Of a DNA stretch of 64,000 bases, positions 16,124-25,659 are shown one piece after another (position 1 is the stretch's first letter; each line of letters starts with the position of its first letter). The translations under genes were made by a program, and so were the position numbers. Origin of the DNA: Microbulbifer thermotolerans (GTDB taxonomy: Bacteria > Pseudomonadota > Gammaproteobacteria > Pseudomonadales > Cellvibrionaceae); contig NZ_FOKT01000001.1 of assembly GCF_900112305.1 (NCBI RefSeq), positions 434,001 through 498,000 of the forward strand, given 5' to 3'. The notes under the pieces are model-generated. The model saw only the letters and a program-made list of their open reading frames with translations. It did no database searches and was not told the origin of the DNA.

Positions 16124-17214
16124 AACAGGGATTGCTGTTCACCCGCCTGCGCCGGGGTATGAAAACGGGTGCAGTCCAGCTTTAACTCACGCAGGTTGAG
16201 CCCCAGCTTGTTGACCGCCACGCGGAAGCGCTGGCGCAGTAGCTGTGCGAAAACGCCGGTGCCCGACTGGCGCTGGGCGAAGTCACTCCGATAGTCGCGG
16301 CCGCCGCGGCTCTGTTGTACCAGGCTCATCACGTGGGCGGCGCGTTCCGGGTAGTGGGTGCTCAACCATTGCCGAAACAGCGGCGCCACTTCGTGGGGCA
16401 GGCGCAGCAGTATGTAGGCAGCGTACTCCGCCCCCGCTACCTTGGCAGCTTTTAGAATGGCTTCCAGTTCGCAGTCGTTCAGTGCCGGAATCATCGGCGC
16501 GGCCATAACCGCCGTGGGGATTCCGGCCCTGCTCAAGTGCTCAATTGTGCGCAGCCGTGCCGATGGCCCCGCAGTGCGCGGTTCGAGCTTCCTCTTCAGA
16601 TCGTTGTCCAGGGTGGTTACGCTGATGGCCACTTGTGCCAGTCTGTCTTGCGCCATTTCCGCGAGGATGGGGAGGTCGCGCAGTATCAGCTGGCTTTTGG
16701 TAACGATGGTCACTGGCTGATTGAAGCGTTGCATCACCTCGAGTAGTTCCCGGGTTATGCACTTTTCTTTTTCCAGAGGTTGATAGGGGTCTGTATTGGT
16801 GCCCATAGCGATGGGGGTGCACCGGTAGCCGCTCTTGCGCAGCGCCAATTCCAAGAGTTCTGGCGCGTTGGGTTTGAAAAAAATCCGGCTTTCGAAGTCC
16901 AGCCCCGGCGATAAGTCCATATAGGCGTGGGCCGGGCGTGCGTAGCAATAAATACACCCGTGTTCGCAGCCTCTATACGGATTGACCGATTGACTGAACG
17001 GCAGGTCCGGCGAGCGGTTACTGCTGATAATCGTCTTGGCTTTTTCCTCAATGGCCTCGGTTAACAGCCGTTCCAGGGGTTCTTCTTCGCTCTGCCAGCC
17101 GTCGCTTTCGCGCGCGCTTACCTGCACCGCAAAGCGCCCGGCGAGATTGCTCGCGGCGCCGCGGCCCTTGTGGATTCTGGTGGAGTTGCGGGGATCTTCG
17201 TTGGCCAATTTCAT
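16120..17214 (-). CDS. PA0069-type radical SAM protein (SplB-related)
   Basis: A 364-residue radical SAM protein. The [4Fe-4S] ligands C83, C87 and C90 lie in RGCEHGCIYCYARPAH, and the core SAM fold follows (GTNTDPYQPLEKEK, VTIVTKSQLILRD). It is of the PA0069/Rv2578c group, distantly related to spore photoproduct lyase, and the precise reaction is unknown. The ATG at 17214 starts MKLANEDPRN; a longer frame would cross the LexA box. A near-perfect SOS operator 8 nt upstream indicates damage induction. The TAG stop is part of a repeat-element flank. Confidence 0.85.
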   Translation of the reverse strand: MKLANEDPRNSTRIHKGRGAASNLAGRFAVQVSARESDGWQSEEEPLERLLTEAIEEKAKTIISSNRSPDLPFSQSVNPYRGCEHGCIYCYARPAHAYMDLSPGLDFESRIFFKPNAPELLELALRKSGYRCTPIAMGTNTDPYQPLEKEKCITRELLEVMQRFNQPVTIVTKSQLILRDLPILAEMAQDRLAQVAISVTTLDNDLKRKLEPRTAGPSARLRTIEHLSRAGIPTAVMAAPMIPALNDCELEAILKAAKVAGAEYAAYILLRLPHEVAPLFRQWLSTHYPERAAHVMSLVQQSRGGRDYRSDFAQRQSGTGVFAQLLRQRFRVAVNKLGLNLRELKLDCTRFHTPAQAGEQQSLF

Positions 17215-17221
17215 TACCCTA

Positions 17222-17241
17222 AACTGTATGAATATACAGTT
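17222..17241. promoter_or_regulatory. LexA (SOS) box upstream of the radical SAM gene
   Basis: The core CTGT-N8-ACAG (17224-17239) is embedded in a near-perfect 20 bp palindrome with arms AACTGTAT and ATACAGTT. This is the gammaproteobacterial LexA consensus. It ends 8 nt before the radical SAM start codon, where bound LexA would block transcription or its promoter. The divergent GltB-like gene starts 79 nt away. Confidence 0.85.
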
Positions 17242-17319
17242 TAGGGTGGGCTTGTTGTGCTGTGCAACCCCTGTCGCAAGGGCATACAATTGGGGCCAAA
17301 TCGAACCGGAGAGTGGAGT

Positions 17320-18864
17320 ATGGATTTAGAGGCGGTAGCTGCTATCCGCAATTTCGCAGTCAATGTGCTCCAGATATTCGCGCTGCTGTTTGCGTTTGCG
17401 CTGGTACTGCTGGTGCTTTATGTGCTCTATATGTACCTGTCGGATATCAGCCAGACCAAGCACGCCATCCGGCGCAACTTCCCGGTACTGGGCCGTTTCC
17501 GCTACACCTTTGAGCACCTCGGAGAGTTCTTCCGTCAGTATTTCTACGCTTTGGACCGGGAGGAGCTGCCTTTTAACCGCGCACAGCGCAGCTGGGTTTA
17601 CCGTGCGGCCAAGAATGTTGATTCCACTGTGGCCTTCGGTTCCACCCGACCGCTGAACCAGCCGGGGGATGTGATATTTCTGAATCATCCTTTCCCGACC
17701 CTGGAGAAGGACGCGGTGCCACCGGAGGAGGTCACCGTCGGCGAAGGCTATGTACGGGAACCCTATAGCACCAGTTCCATTTTCAATATTTCCGGTATGA
17801 GTTTCGGCGCCCTTTCGGTGCCGGCGGTGACGGCCCTGTCGAAGGGGGCGGCCAAGGCAGGTATTTGGCTGAACACCGGTGAGGGTGGCCTGTCGCCATA
17901 TCATTTGGTTGGGGGCTGCGACATCGTGTTCCAGATCGGCACCGCCAAATACGGTGTGCGGGATGCGGAGGGCAATCTTTCAGACGACAAACTGCGCGCC
18001 CTGGCGCAGCGCCCTCAGGTGAAAATGTTTGAATTGAAATTGTCCCAGGGCGCCAAGCCGGGCAAGGGCGGTATTCTGCCGGGCGTCAAGGTCACCGAGG
18101 AAATCGCCCGGGTGCGGGGTATTCCAGTCGGTCAGCCCTCTATCAGTCCCAACGGGCATCCGGAGTTCAGTAGCGTGGACGGCCTGTTGGATATGCTGCA
18201 CCACATACGGGAAGTTACCGGTAAACCCACCGGTTTCAAGACAGTGGTCGGCGCCAGTGGCTGGTTGCGCGAGATGTGTGAATCCATCCAGCTGCGAGGA
18301 AGGGAGTATGCGCCTGACTTTATCACTATCGATAGCGCCGACGGCGGTAGCGGAGCGGCTCCGCAGAGCCTGATGGACTATATGGGGCTGCCGATCAACC
18401 GCAGCCTGCCACTGGTAGTGGATCTATTGGCGGAATACGGATTGCGCGACAGGGTCAAGGTGATCTGCTCCGGGAAATTGCTGACGCCTTCGATGGTGGC
18501 CTGGGCACTGGCAATGGGCGCGGATTTTGTGAATTGCGCGCGGGGTTTCATGTTCGCGCTGGGCTGTATTCAAGCGATGCAGTGCAATAAAAACACCTGT
18601 CCTACCGGCGTCACTACCCACAATCCTGACCTTCAGCGCGGACTGGACCCGGTAGATAAGGCCGAGCGTGTCTACAATTATGCGCGCAACATGACGCGTG
18701 AGGTGGGCATCATCGCTCACTCCTGCGGCGTGGCGGAACCGCGCCAGCTGCGCCGCCACCATGTGGAAATCATAGACGAGCGGGGCATGGCGGTGCCGCT
18801 TTCCAGCGCCGCGTCGAACGTCAAACCACAATCGGTGATAGCGTCTGATAAGGGAGTTACGTGA
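17320..18864 (+). CDS. FMN-binding glutamate synthase-family protein
   Basis: A 514-residue protein: an N-terminal membrane span at about 12-36 (LQIFALLFAFALVLLVLYVLY), then a glutamate synthase central/FMN-type barrel. Signature segments are FNISGMSFGALSVPAV, LNTGEGGLSPYH, TIDSADGGSGAAPQSLMD and the cysteine segment QCNKNTCPTGVTTH. It lacks the glutaminase and FAD domains of GltB, so it is not a complete glutamate synthase. Such stand-alone proteins are widespread and mostly uncharacterised; a membrane-linked FMN oxidoreductase role is inferred. The start at 17320 follows GGAG. The antiporter gene follows after 13 nt. Confidence 0.85.
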   Translation: MDLEAVAAIRNFAVNVLQIFALLFAFALVLLVLYVLYMYLSDISQTKHAIRRNFPVLGRFRYTFEHLGEFFRQYFYALDREELPFNRAQRSWVYRAAKNVDSTVAFGSTRPLNQPGDVIFLNHPFPTLEKDAVPPEEVTVGEGYVREPYSTSSIFNISGMSFGALSVPAVTALSKGAAKAGIWLNTGEGGLSPYHLVGGCDIVFQIGTAKYGVRDAEGNLSDDKLRALAQRPQVKMFELKLSQGAKPGKGGILPGVKVTEEIARVRGIPVGQPSISPNGHPEFSSVDGLLDMLHHIREVTGKPTGFKTVVGASGWLREMCESIQLRGREYAPDFITIDSADGGSGAAPQSLMDYMGLPINRSLPLVVDLLAEYGLRDRVKVICSGKLLTPSMVAWALAMGADFVNCARGFMFALGCIQAMQCNKNTCPTGVTTHNPDLQRGLDPVDKAERVYNYARNMTREVGIIAHSCGVAEPRQLRRHHVEIIDERGMAVPLSSAASNVKPQSVIASDKGVT

Positions 18865-18877
18865 CGGAGCGATAAAA

Positions 18878-20131
18878 ATGGAAGGCGTTACCACCTTGGT
18901 GGGGCAGGGACTCTACATGGCCGTAGCCGCGGTGGTAGGCCTGATGTTGGCGCGGATACTGCGCACCGACATTACCCTCGGTTGCCTGATTGCCGGTGTC
19001 CTCGCCGGTGTCCTGTTGCCGGTGCTCGATTACGACACTGGCCTGCGGGCGGCGAATCTGCAGCAATTGGTATTTTTCGTCATACTGCCGGTGCTTATCT
19101 TCGAGGCCGCCTGGCAGATTGAGCCGCGCCTTCTCAAGCGCTGGCTGGGCCCGATATTTCTCTTCTCAACACTGGGCGTGGTGGTCTGTGCGCTGATCAT
19201 CGCTCTGCTCACTTTTTTCGGCATCAACCACCCAGAGGGGTTTCCCTGGATCGCAGCTTTGCTTACCGGCGCCATACTGGCTGCCACAGACCCGGTGTCG
19301 GTGGTCACTAAACTGCGCCAGAGTGATGCGGAAGCGGAGCTACTGACACTGGTGGAAGGGGAAAGTCTATTTAATGACGCGGCGGCGATTGTACTGTTTT
19401 CCCTGGTGCTGGGCGTGGCCAGCCACAGTGTGATGGAGGGAGGCATCGAAACGGGGGAGCCATTGATCGGCGCCGCTGATGTTGCTGTGTATTTTGTGGT
19501 GACTTTTGCAGGCGGCTTGGCGGTGGGACTGCTTTGCGGATTGGTGACCGCGGTTGTGGTGCTGTTTTTGGGCTCGGCCGGAGCGGGGTTGATGACTTTG
19601 GTGCTGGCCGCATTCGGAAGTTTTTATCTCGCCGAGCATGTGGTGCATGTCTCCGGCATCATATCGGTAGTGACCTGTGCCATTGTGGCCCGTGTCTGCC
19701 TGCGCGAGCAGTGCGAAACCTACTTGGTGCATGTGGAGCCCACTTGGGACTGGCTGGGGCTGCTGTTCAATGCGCTGATCTTTGTCATTATGGGAGTCAC
19801 GATTACCTTTGAGATGTTCGCCCATCAGTGGCTGGCGATCTTGATCGCCATTGCGGCCTCCATAGGCGCTCGCGCCCTGGCTATTTTTCTTGTGGCGCCA
19901 CTGGCACACCTCGTGGGTCCGCAGATTCCCAAGGCCTGGCGTCTGATTATGGGGTGGGGTGGGCTGCGCGGCGTGGTTGCGGTGGCCTTGGTGCTGTCGT
20001 TACCGACGGAATTGCCTTATTGGTGGACGGTGCAGTCGATGGTGTTCGGCGTGGTGTTGTTTTCCCTGTTGGTACAAGGTAGCAGCAGTGCCTGGCTGAT
20101 CGGCAAGCTGCAGAAAAACGATCGCTGTTAA
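18878..20131 (+). CDS. CPA1-family Na+/H+ antiporter (NhaP-type)
   Basis: A 417-residue inner-membrane protein with about 11-12 spans. The CPA1 core motif is LLTGAILAATDPVSVVTKLR (about 130-148), followed by LVEGESLFNDAAAIVLF. The C-terminal core has WGGLRGVVAVALVLSLP. No cytoplasmic nucleotide-binding tail is present. It exchanges Na+ (or K+) for H+ and supports pH and salt homeostasis, which fits a marine host. It is 13 nt downstream of the GltB-like gene and is likely co-transcribed with it. Confidence 0.88.
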   Translation: MEGVTTLVGQGLYMAVAAVVGLMLARILRTDITLGCLIAGVLAGVLLPVLDYDTGLRAANLQQLVFFVILPVLIFEAAWQIEPRLLKRWLGPIFLFSTLGVVVCALIIALLTFFGINHPEGFPWIAALLTGAILAATDPVSVVTKLRQSDAEAELLTLVEGESLFNDAAAIVLFSLVLGVASHSVMEGGIETGEPLIGAADVAVYFVVTFAGGLAVGLLCGLVTAVVVLFLGSAGAGLMTLVLAAFGSFYLAEHVVHVSGIISVVTCAIVARVCLREQCETYLVHVEPTWDWLGLLFNALIFVIMGVTITFEMFAHQWLAILIAIAASIGARALAIFLVAPLAHLVGPQIPKAWRLIMGWGGLRGVVAVALVLSLPTELPYWWTVQSMVFGVVLFSLLVQGSSSAWLIGKLQKNDRC

Positions 20132-20318
20132 GCGCAGTCAATTCAGATTCGATTGATCTTGTGTTGCCTACGACCTTGGTCGTATAGCTCCAGCGCGGTG
20201 AATTGCTCAGAGTTTAGCGGCAGCCCGGTGGCTGTGGGTCTGCGTTGTCAATTTCCATCCACGGTGTCGCCCGAACAAGGTGTGGTGACAGGGCGGCAAC
20301 AACAAAAGGAAAATAATA

Positions 20319-21032
20319 ATGAAAAGCCTGTTTTCTGTGTGTATCCGCACTGGATACCTGATTCCGATGCTTTCCGTCTTGTATATCGCGTCCGCGCAGG
20401 CCGGCTGCGTTGACAATGTGGTGTTGGTTCATGGCAACACCGGTTCGCCGTCGGACTGGGACAATACCTATTCTGAGCTGAGGAGCCGGGGTTACAGTGA
20501 AAGCGAGATTTACCGACCGAGTTGGGGGTCCAAGACCTGTGCTGCCTGTAATGATCACAGTGGCTCGGAAGAGACCCCTGTGCGGGATGCGATCAGCAGC
20601 GCCATCGCCGATTCCTGTACCGGGAAGATCGATGTGATCGGGCATTCCATGGGAGTGACTTTGGCGGCGCAGCAGATCATTAAGCTGGGTGTGCAAGACC
20701 AGGTGGATGCGTTTGTCGGTGTCGCTGGCGCCTACCGTGGGCTTTGGAGTTGTGGCACCTATCCGTTTAACGTTTACACCAGTACCTGCGGCAGCAATGG
20801 TCTATCGGTTTCCAGCCCATTTCTCGATTGGCTCTATGGTAAGCCTATTGCGGGAAGGGTGTATTCCATCAAGAGCTGGTCAGATCAAATTGTATGCGCC
20901 ACCGGTTTTTGCACAGTTGGCGGTGTGCACTCCAGTCAAATAGCGGGGGAAGATGCCACTTATACGTATGCCTACGGACACTTTGGCCTGCAGACATATA
21001 CCTACGACCGGCAAGTATCACTGATTCAATAA
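20319..21032 (+). CDS. Secreted class 2 lipase
   Basis: A 237-residue alpha/beta hydrolase. A signal peptide ends at about ASAQA (residue 28). The oxyanion region is VVLVHGNTGSPSDW, the nucleophile S110 lies in VIGHSMGVTL, the acid is probably D189 in KSWSDQIV, and the base is H204 or H221. The mature protein has eight cysteines (30, 74, 77, 100, 145, 157, 193, 198), so up to four disulfides, in keeping with export. The size and motifs fit the lipase class 2 family (Bacillus LipA-like). It stands alone, with a GC-rich palindrome after it. Confidence 0.85.
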   Translation: MKSLFSVCIRTGYLIPMLSVLYIASAQAGCVDNVVLVHGNTGSPSDWDNTYSELRSRGYSESEIYRPSWGSKTCAACNDHSGSEETPVRDAISSAIADSCTGKIDVIGHSMGVTLAAQQIIKLGVQDQVDAFVGVAGAYRGLWSCGTYPFNVYTSTCGSNGLSVSSPFLDWLYGKPIAGRVYSIKSWSDQIVCATGFCTVGGVHSSQIAGEDATYTYAYGHFGLQTYTYDRQVSLIQ

Positions 21033-21175
21033 CAGGGGAGAATTCAATCGCGCTCAACTGAGCAAAGAGCGGGGCGCCTCTGCTCCTTCCACTTGAGCAC
21101 CATAGTTGGTGCAGTGGCGCCCAGGCATGCGACAGATTTGGGATATTTCGTGCCGGTATACAGCGATTAAAGCCG

Positions 21176-21197
21176 GATCGCGGCCATGGCCGCGATC
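21176..21197. terminator. Perfect 22 bp palindrome between lipase and tdh
   Basis: The arms GATCGCGGCC (21176-21185) and GGCCGCGATC (21188-21197) are separated by AT. It lies between the convergent lipase and tdh genes, 12 nt from the tdh stop, and may act as a bidirectional terminator. There is no T-run. A nearly identical stem occurs at 28290. Confidence 0.6.
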
Positions 21198-21208
21198 GCA
21201 AAGGGGGG

Positions 21209-22234
21209 TCACTGCCAGTTCAGGATCACTTTGCCGGACTGGCCGGAGTCCATGGTGTCGAACCCCTTTTGGAAGTCATCGACACTGAAGTGGTGGGTAA
21301 TAATCGGTGTCAGGTCCAGGCCGGACTGAATAAGGCTGGCCATCTTGTACCAGGTCTCGAACATTTCGCGGCCGTAGATGCCCTTGATAACCAGGCCCTT
21401 AAAGATCACCTTGCTCCAGTCGATGGCCATTTCGCCGGAGGGAATGCCGAGCATGGCGATTTTTCCCCCGTGGTTCATTGCGCTGATCATATCGCGGAAG
21501 GCAACGGGCACGCCGGACATTTCCAGACCTACGTCGAAGCCCTCGGTCATGCCAATTTCCTGCATGACGTCTGTCAGTTTTTCACGGCTGACGTTGACTG
21601 TGCGGGTGGCGCCCATTTTTTTTGCCAGGTCCAGGCGGTAGTCATTGATATCGGTGACGACAATATGGCGCGCGCCCACGTGGCGGGCCACGGCGGTAGC
21701 CATGGCGCCGATGGGTCCGGCTCCGGTTATCAGTACGTCTTCACCCACCAAGTCGAAGGACAGGGCGGTGTGCACGGCGTTGCCAAAAGGGTCGAAGATG
21801 GATGCCAGATCGTCGGAAATGTTGTCCGGGATCTTGAAGGCGTTGAGTGCCGGAATCACCAGGTACTCGGCAAAGGCGCCGGGTCTGTTGACCCCCACGC
21901 CGTAGGTGTTGCGACACAGGTGGCGGCGGCCGGCGCGACAGTTGCGGCAGTGGCCGCAAGTGATGTGCCCCTCGCCGGAGACTCTGTCGCCGATTTCAAA
22001 GCCCGCCACTTCTTGTCCCATGCCCACCACTTCACCTACATATTCGTGGCCCACCACCATGGGTACGGGAATGGTTTTCCGCGACCACTCGTCCCAGTGG
22101 TAGATATGCATATCGGTACCGCAGATGGCGGTTTTGCGGATTTTTATCAAGAGGTCGTTGTGGCCCGGGACCGGGGGTTCCACTTCGGTGAGCCAGATAC
22201 CCGGCTCGGCTTTCAGTTTTGACAGTGCTTTCAT
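21209..22234 (-). CDS. tdh: L-threonine 3-dehydrogenase
   Basis: A 341-residue zinc-dependent alcohol dehydrogenase that oxidises L-threonine to 2-amino-3-oxobutanoate with NAD+. The catalytic Zn ligands begin with the Cys in [17 protein letters not shown]. The structural Zn site is [15 protein letters not shown], and the NAD fold is [17 protein letters not shown]. Length and motifs match E. coli Tdh (341 residues). It follows kbl across a 107 bp gap containing a hairpin, so the two enzymes form the threonine-to-glycine pathway. Start ATG 22234. Confidence 0.95.
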   Translation of the reverse strand: MKALSKLKAEPGIWLTEVEPPVPGHNDLLIKIRKTAICGTDMHIYHWDEWSRKTIPVPMVVGHEYVGEVVGMGQEVAGFEIGDRVSGEGHITCGHCRNCRAGRRHLCRNTYGVGVNRPGAFAEYLVIPALNAFKIPDNISDDLASIFDPFGNAVHTALSFDLVGEDVLITGAGPIGAMATAVARHVGARHIVVTDINDYRLDLAKKMGATRTVNVSREKLTDVMQEIGMTEGFDVGLEMSGVPVAFRDMISAMNHGGKIAMLGIPSGEMAIDWSKVIFKGLVIKGIYGREMFETWYKMASLIQSGLDLTPIITHHFSVDDFQKGFDTMDSGQSGKVILNWQ

Positions 22235-22284
22235 TGGTTCTGTGCCATGCGCGGCGCTAGGGGTTGGGATTCAATCGCGGCCGA

Positions 22285-22311
22285 GCACTGCTGCCGCGGG
22301 GGGAGCAGTGC
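22285..22311 (-). promoter_or_regulatory. Hairpin in the kbl-tdh intercistronic gap
   Basis: The arms GCACTGCT (22285-22292) and AGCAGTGC (22304-22311) pair perfectly around an 11 nt G/C loop. The position between two genes of one pathway suggests a processing or stability element; there is no U-run for termination. Confidence 0.4.
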
Positions 22312-22341
22312 CGGAGTCGTGTGGCCGCAACCGGTGTTGGA

Positions 22342-23541
22342 TCAGATGATTTTCAGCTCTTTGCCCACTTCCACGAATGCGTCGATACACCGGTCAAGCT
22401 GCTCTCTGGTGTGGGCGGCGGACATCTGGGTGCGGATACGAGCTTGTCCCTTGGGGACTACCGGGTAGAAGAAGCCGATCACATAGATTCCCCGTTCGAG
22501 CATTTTGTCGGCCATCTTCTGTGCCAGGGCGGCGTTGCCGATCATAACCGGGATGATCGGGTGATCAGCTCCTGCCAGGGTAAAACCGGCTTCGGTCATA
22601 CGGCGGCGGAAGTAAGCGGAGTTTTCGCGCAGTTTGTCGCGCAGCTCGCCGCCTTCCATCAGCATGTCCAGCACTCTCAGAGACGCGGTGACAATTGCCG
22701 GTGCCACGGAATTGGAGAAGAGATAGGGGCGAGAGCGCTGGCGCAGTAACTCGATAATTTCCTTGCGTCCGGAAGTGTAGCCGCCGGACGCACCGCCCAA
22801 AGCCTTGCCCAGGGTGCCGGTGATGATGTCGATCCGGTCGATCACATTGCAGTATTCGTGGGTGCCGCGGCCGTGCTCGCCGAGAAAACCCACTGCGTGG
22901 GAGTCGTCCACCATAACCAGAGCGTCGTACCTGTCTGCCAGATCGCAGATGGATTTCAGATCAGCGATAACGCCGTCCATGGAAAAGACGCCGTCGGTGG
23001 CGATGAGTTTGATTCTGGCACCTGCGGCGTCGGCTTCCTTCAGACGCGCTTCGAGATCCGCCATGTCGTTGTTGGCGTAGCGGTAGCGTTTTGCCTTGCA
23101 CAGACGCACGCCGTCGATGATAGAGGCGTGGTTTAGCGCGTCGGAGATAATGGCGTCCTCAGGCCCCAGCAGGGTCTCGAATAATCCGCCATTGGCATCG
23201 AAACAGGAGGTGTAGAGAATGGTGTCTTCGGTGTGAAGAAATTCCGACAGGCGCGATTCCAGCGCCTTGTGGATATCCTGGGTGCCGCAGATAAAACGCA
23301 CCGAGGCCATGCCGAAACCGTATTGATCGAGACCGTCTTTGGCCGCCTGGATCAGCTCTGGATGGTTGGCCAGGCCCAGGTAATTGTTGGCGCAGAAGTT
23401 AAGTACTTCGGTGTCGTTGTTGACCTGGATCTGCGCGGACTGCTGGGAAGTGATGATGCGCTCGCGTTTGTAGAGACCGTCTGCCTCTATCTGTTGCAGC
23501 TCGTCTCGCAGATGCTGGAAGAATTGCTCTCGCTTGGACAT
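22342..23541 (-). CDS. kbl: 2-amino-3-ketobutyrate CoA ligase (glycine C-acetyltransferase)
   Basis: A 399-residue PLP enzyme of the alpha-oxoamine synthase family. It cleaves 2-amino-3-oxobutanoate with CoA to glycine and acetyl-CoA. Visible motifs are [16 protein letters not shown], the glycine-rich [24 protein letters not shown] and the PLP lysine K246 in [14 protein letters not shown]. The start MSKREQ at 23541 matches the family length (E. coli 398). It is followed by tdh. A small gene and a structured leader lie upstream. Confidence 0.95.
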   Translation of the reverse strand: MSKREQFFQHLRDELQQIEADGLYKRERIITSQQSAQIQVNNDTEVLNFCANNYLGLANHPELIQAAKDGLDQYGFGMASVRFICGTQDIHKALESRLSEFLHTEDTILYTSCFDANGGLFETLLGPEDAIISDALNHASIIDGVRLCKAKRYRYANNDMADLEARLKEADAAGARIKLIATDGVFSMDGVIADLKSICDLADRYDALVMVDDSHAVGFLGEHGRGTHEYCNVIDRIDIITGTLGKALGGASGGYTSGRKEIIELLRQRSRPYLFSNSVAPAIVTASLRVLDMLMEGGELRDKLRENSAYFRRRMTEAGFTLAGADHPIIPVMIGNAALAQKMADKMLERGIYVIGFFYPVVPKGQARIRTQMSAAHTREQLDRCIDAFVEVGKELKII

Positions 23542-23681
23542 GGTTTTGTTGTTAGCTCCTGTCTGGTGCTTGTGGCACAGGACAAATAAGTAGAGACGCG
23601 GGTAGCCGTGTTCTACCTGTGTTTTGCCCACCTTATCAATGAGTCATTGTAGGCTGGGCCAAGCGCAAGGCGCCTGCCACT

Positions 23682-23897
23682 CTATCCCGCCAGTTCACAG
23701 GCCTTGTGGGCTGTAACCGGCTGCTCGCTGGCGCGGCAATTGATGGCGAATTGTAAGGCTTCTTCCGCGCTGTCGAACAGTAGTTGCCACAATAGTTGCC
23801 GATCGGTTCGTCTCACAGCGCGTACGGCCGTGCGACGACGCTGATTGGCTATTTCGATTTCGATAACGTCTGTACTGGATTTGCTCAATTCGGACAT
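23682..23897 (-). CDS. Small hypothetical protein upstream of kbl-tdh
   Basis: A 71-residue cytoplasmic protein without a recognised family. It begins MSELSKSSTDVIEIEIANQR and continues with basic strands (RRTAVRAVRRTDRQ) and a helix (LWQLLFDSAEEALQFAINC). The ribosome site GGAGGG is 3 nt from the ATG and is locked in a perfect hairpin just upstream. It precedes kbl by 140 nt in the same direction, so it may be the first cistron of a threonine operon or a separate short transcript. Confidence 0.65.
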   Translation of the reverse strand: MSELSKSSTDVIEIEIANQRRRTAVRAVRRTDRQLLWQLLFDSAEEALQFAINCRASEQPVTAHKACELAG

Positions 23898-23900
23898 GAT

Positions 23901-23926
23901 CCCTCCAAATAAAACGGCTTGGAGGG
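23901..23926 (-). promoter_or_regulatory. Hairpin sequestering the Shine-Dalgarno site of the small gene
   Basis: On the transcript, CCCTCCAA pairs perfectly with TTGGAGGG (forward coordinates 23919-23926 and 23901-23908) around a 10 nt loop. The second arm contains the ribosome site GGAGGG, 3 nt before the ATG. A further hairpin with 8 bp arms CCCCTTCG/CGAAGGGG (23993-24000 and 24014-24021) lies upstream. This is a plausible translational switch; the ligand or trigger is unknown. Confidence 0.55.
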
Positions 23927-24152
23927 CTGACGTGGAAGCGGCGCTTGTAAATTCGCTTTTCCGGTTGGATTGCTCGCTTAGAGCCCCATCGCCCCCTTCG
24001 TGCTCTTGTGGATCGAAGGGGAGCAAACCACCTTGCCCCGGTCGGCAGGTTGGCGTTGGCGTCAGCCACTCTCTGGATGTCGGGGAGCAAAGATAGCGGC
24101 GCGGGAATGGAGCGTCAACCGCACCGCCGCCATAGGGCGGCGGTGCGGAAGA

Positions 24153-25586
24153 TTATGCCGGCAGCTGCACGGATTTCAGTTCGATAAACTCGTCGAGGCC
24201 GGCCTGGCCGAATTCGCGCCCATTGCCGGAGCGCTTGTAGCCGCCGAAAGGCGCGTCGTAATTGAACTCACCGCCATTGACAAAGCAGAGGCCGGCCTCC
24301 AATCGGCGCGCGATGGGCAGTGCGCTCTCCGGGTCCTTGGCCCAGACACCGCTGGAGAGCCCGTAGTCGGTGTCGTTGGCGATGCGTATGGCCTCTTCCA
24401 TATCTCCGTAGGGAATCAGGCAGATGACCGGCCCGAAAATTTCTTCGCGGGCGATGGTCATCTCGTTGTTGACGTCGGCAAACACTGTGGGCTTGACGTA
24501 GAAGCCCTGCTCGAACTGCACCGGTGGCTCCGCGCCGCCGGTGACTAGGCGCGCGCCTTCGGCAAGCCCCTTTTCGATATAGCCGCGCACTATGTCCCGC
24601 TGGCGCGCGGATGACAGGGGACCCATAAAGGCGTCCGGCCCGGTGCCCAGGGTGACACCTTCGGCGACATTTTTCGCGATTGCCACCGCCGCGTCGTAGT
24701 GCTCCGCCGGGATCAGCATGCGGGTCAGAGCGGTGCAGGTTTGCCCGCTGTTGATAAAGACATCCTCACAGCCCCAGCGCACCGCCGCTTCGAGATCTGC
24801 ATCCGCGGTGATGATCAGCGGCGATTTGCCCCCCAGCTCCTGAGTGACGCGCTTGACCGTTGGGGCGGCGGCTTTGGCGACTTCTATGCCGGCACGGGTT
24901 GATCCGGTGAAAGACACCATGTCGATATCCGGGTGGGCCGACAGAGCGGCGCCGACGACAGGGCCGGCCCCAGGCACCAGATTGAACACGCCCGGCGGCA
25001 GGCCTGCGGACTCGATGATTTCCGCCATCACGTAGTCCTGCAGCGGTGTAATCTCAGAGGGTTTACAGATCATGGTACAGCCGGCGGCCAGAGCGGGGGC
25101 CACTTTGCCCACGAACTGGTGCAGCGGATAGTTCCAGGGGGTGATAAAGCCGCAGACACCGATCGGCTCGCGCATCACCAGTGAGTGGCCCGCCTTTTCG
25201 GTTTTGTCCAGGATGTCGGTGTGCTGGGCGTAATAGCGCATAGCGTAGATGGGCCCTTCTACATGCAGCCATTTGCAGATATGGGCGGGGCAGCCGAGCG
25301 CTTGCGACACCGCTTGGATCAGGTCTTCCTTACGCCGCTCCATGCCATCGGCTATGGCATTCAACAACTCGGTGCGGTCGACGGCACTGGTATTGCGCCA
25401 GCGCCTGAAAGCCGCGCGGGCAGCAGCCACCGCATGGTCTACATCCTCCGCGGAGCCCTGCACCACCTCGCAGATCACCGCTTCGTTGGCCGGGTTTATG
25501 ACTGGATGCAGCACTCCGCTCCGGGAGTCCTGCCAACTTCCGTCGATAAACAGCTTGTCGGTTTTTAGCTTGTAGAAATCGGTCAT
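24153..25586 (-). CDS. Aldehyde dehydrogenase (candidate guanidinobutyraldehyde dehydrogenase)
   Basis: A 477-residue NAD(P)+-dependent aldehyde dehydrogenase. Conserved sites are N152 in TPWNYP, VSFTGSTRAG, catalytic base E250 in QELGGKSP, nucleophile C284 in NSGQTCTA and EEIFGPV. The start MTDFYKLKTD at 25586 excludes a 27-residue extension overlapping the upstream gene. It lies 73 nt downstream of an AruI-like decarboxylase. In the arginine transaminase pathway the decarboxylase makes 4-guanidinobutyraldehyde, which an ALDH oxidises; that role is inferred from the pairing. Confidence 0.88.
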   Translation of the reverse strand: MTDFYKLKTDKLFIDGSWQDSRSGVLHPVINPANEAVICEVVQGSAEDVDHAVAAARAAFRRWRNTSAVDRTELLNAIADGMERRKEDLIQAVSQALGCPAHICKWLHVEGPIYAMRYYAQHTDILDKTEKAGHSLVMREPIGVCGFITPWNYPLHQFVGKVAPALAAGCTMICKPSEITPLQDYVMAEIIESAGLPPGVFNLVPGAGPVVGAALSAHPDIDMVSFTGSTRAGIEVAKAAAPTVKRVTQELGGKSPLIITADADLEAAVRWGCEDVFINSGQTCTALTRMLIPAEHYDAAVAIAKNVAEGVTLGTGPDAFMGPLSSARQRDIVRGYIEKGLAEGARLVTGGAEPPVQFEQGFYVKPTVFADVNNEMTIAREEIFGPVICLIPYGDMEEAIRIANDTDYGLSSGVWAKDPESALPIARRLEAGLCFVNGGEFNYDAPFGGYKRSGNGREFGQAGLDEFIELKSVQLPA

Positions 25587-25659
25587 GGTCAATCTCTGTT
25601 GAGGGCAAGCATCGGAAGCGATTTCCTTACTTGCGATCTTTATTCGCTGTAAATACCGT

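Noticed and set aside
23898-24152. Possible glycine riboswitch for kbl-tdh
   Set aside because: The leader has hairpins but lacks the tandem conserved glycine aptamer core, and the first gene downstream is an unknown small ORF.
24000-24548. 182-codon plus-strand frame beginning in the gap upstream of the small gene
   Set aside because: Most of it lies opposite the aldehyde dehydrogenase gene, and it has no recognisable motif or ribosome site.
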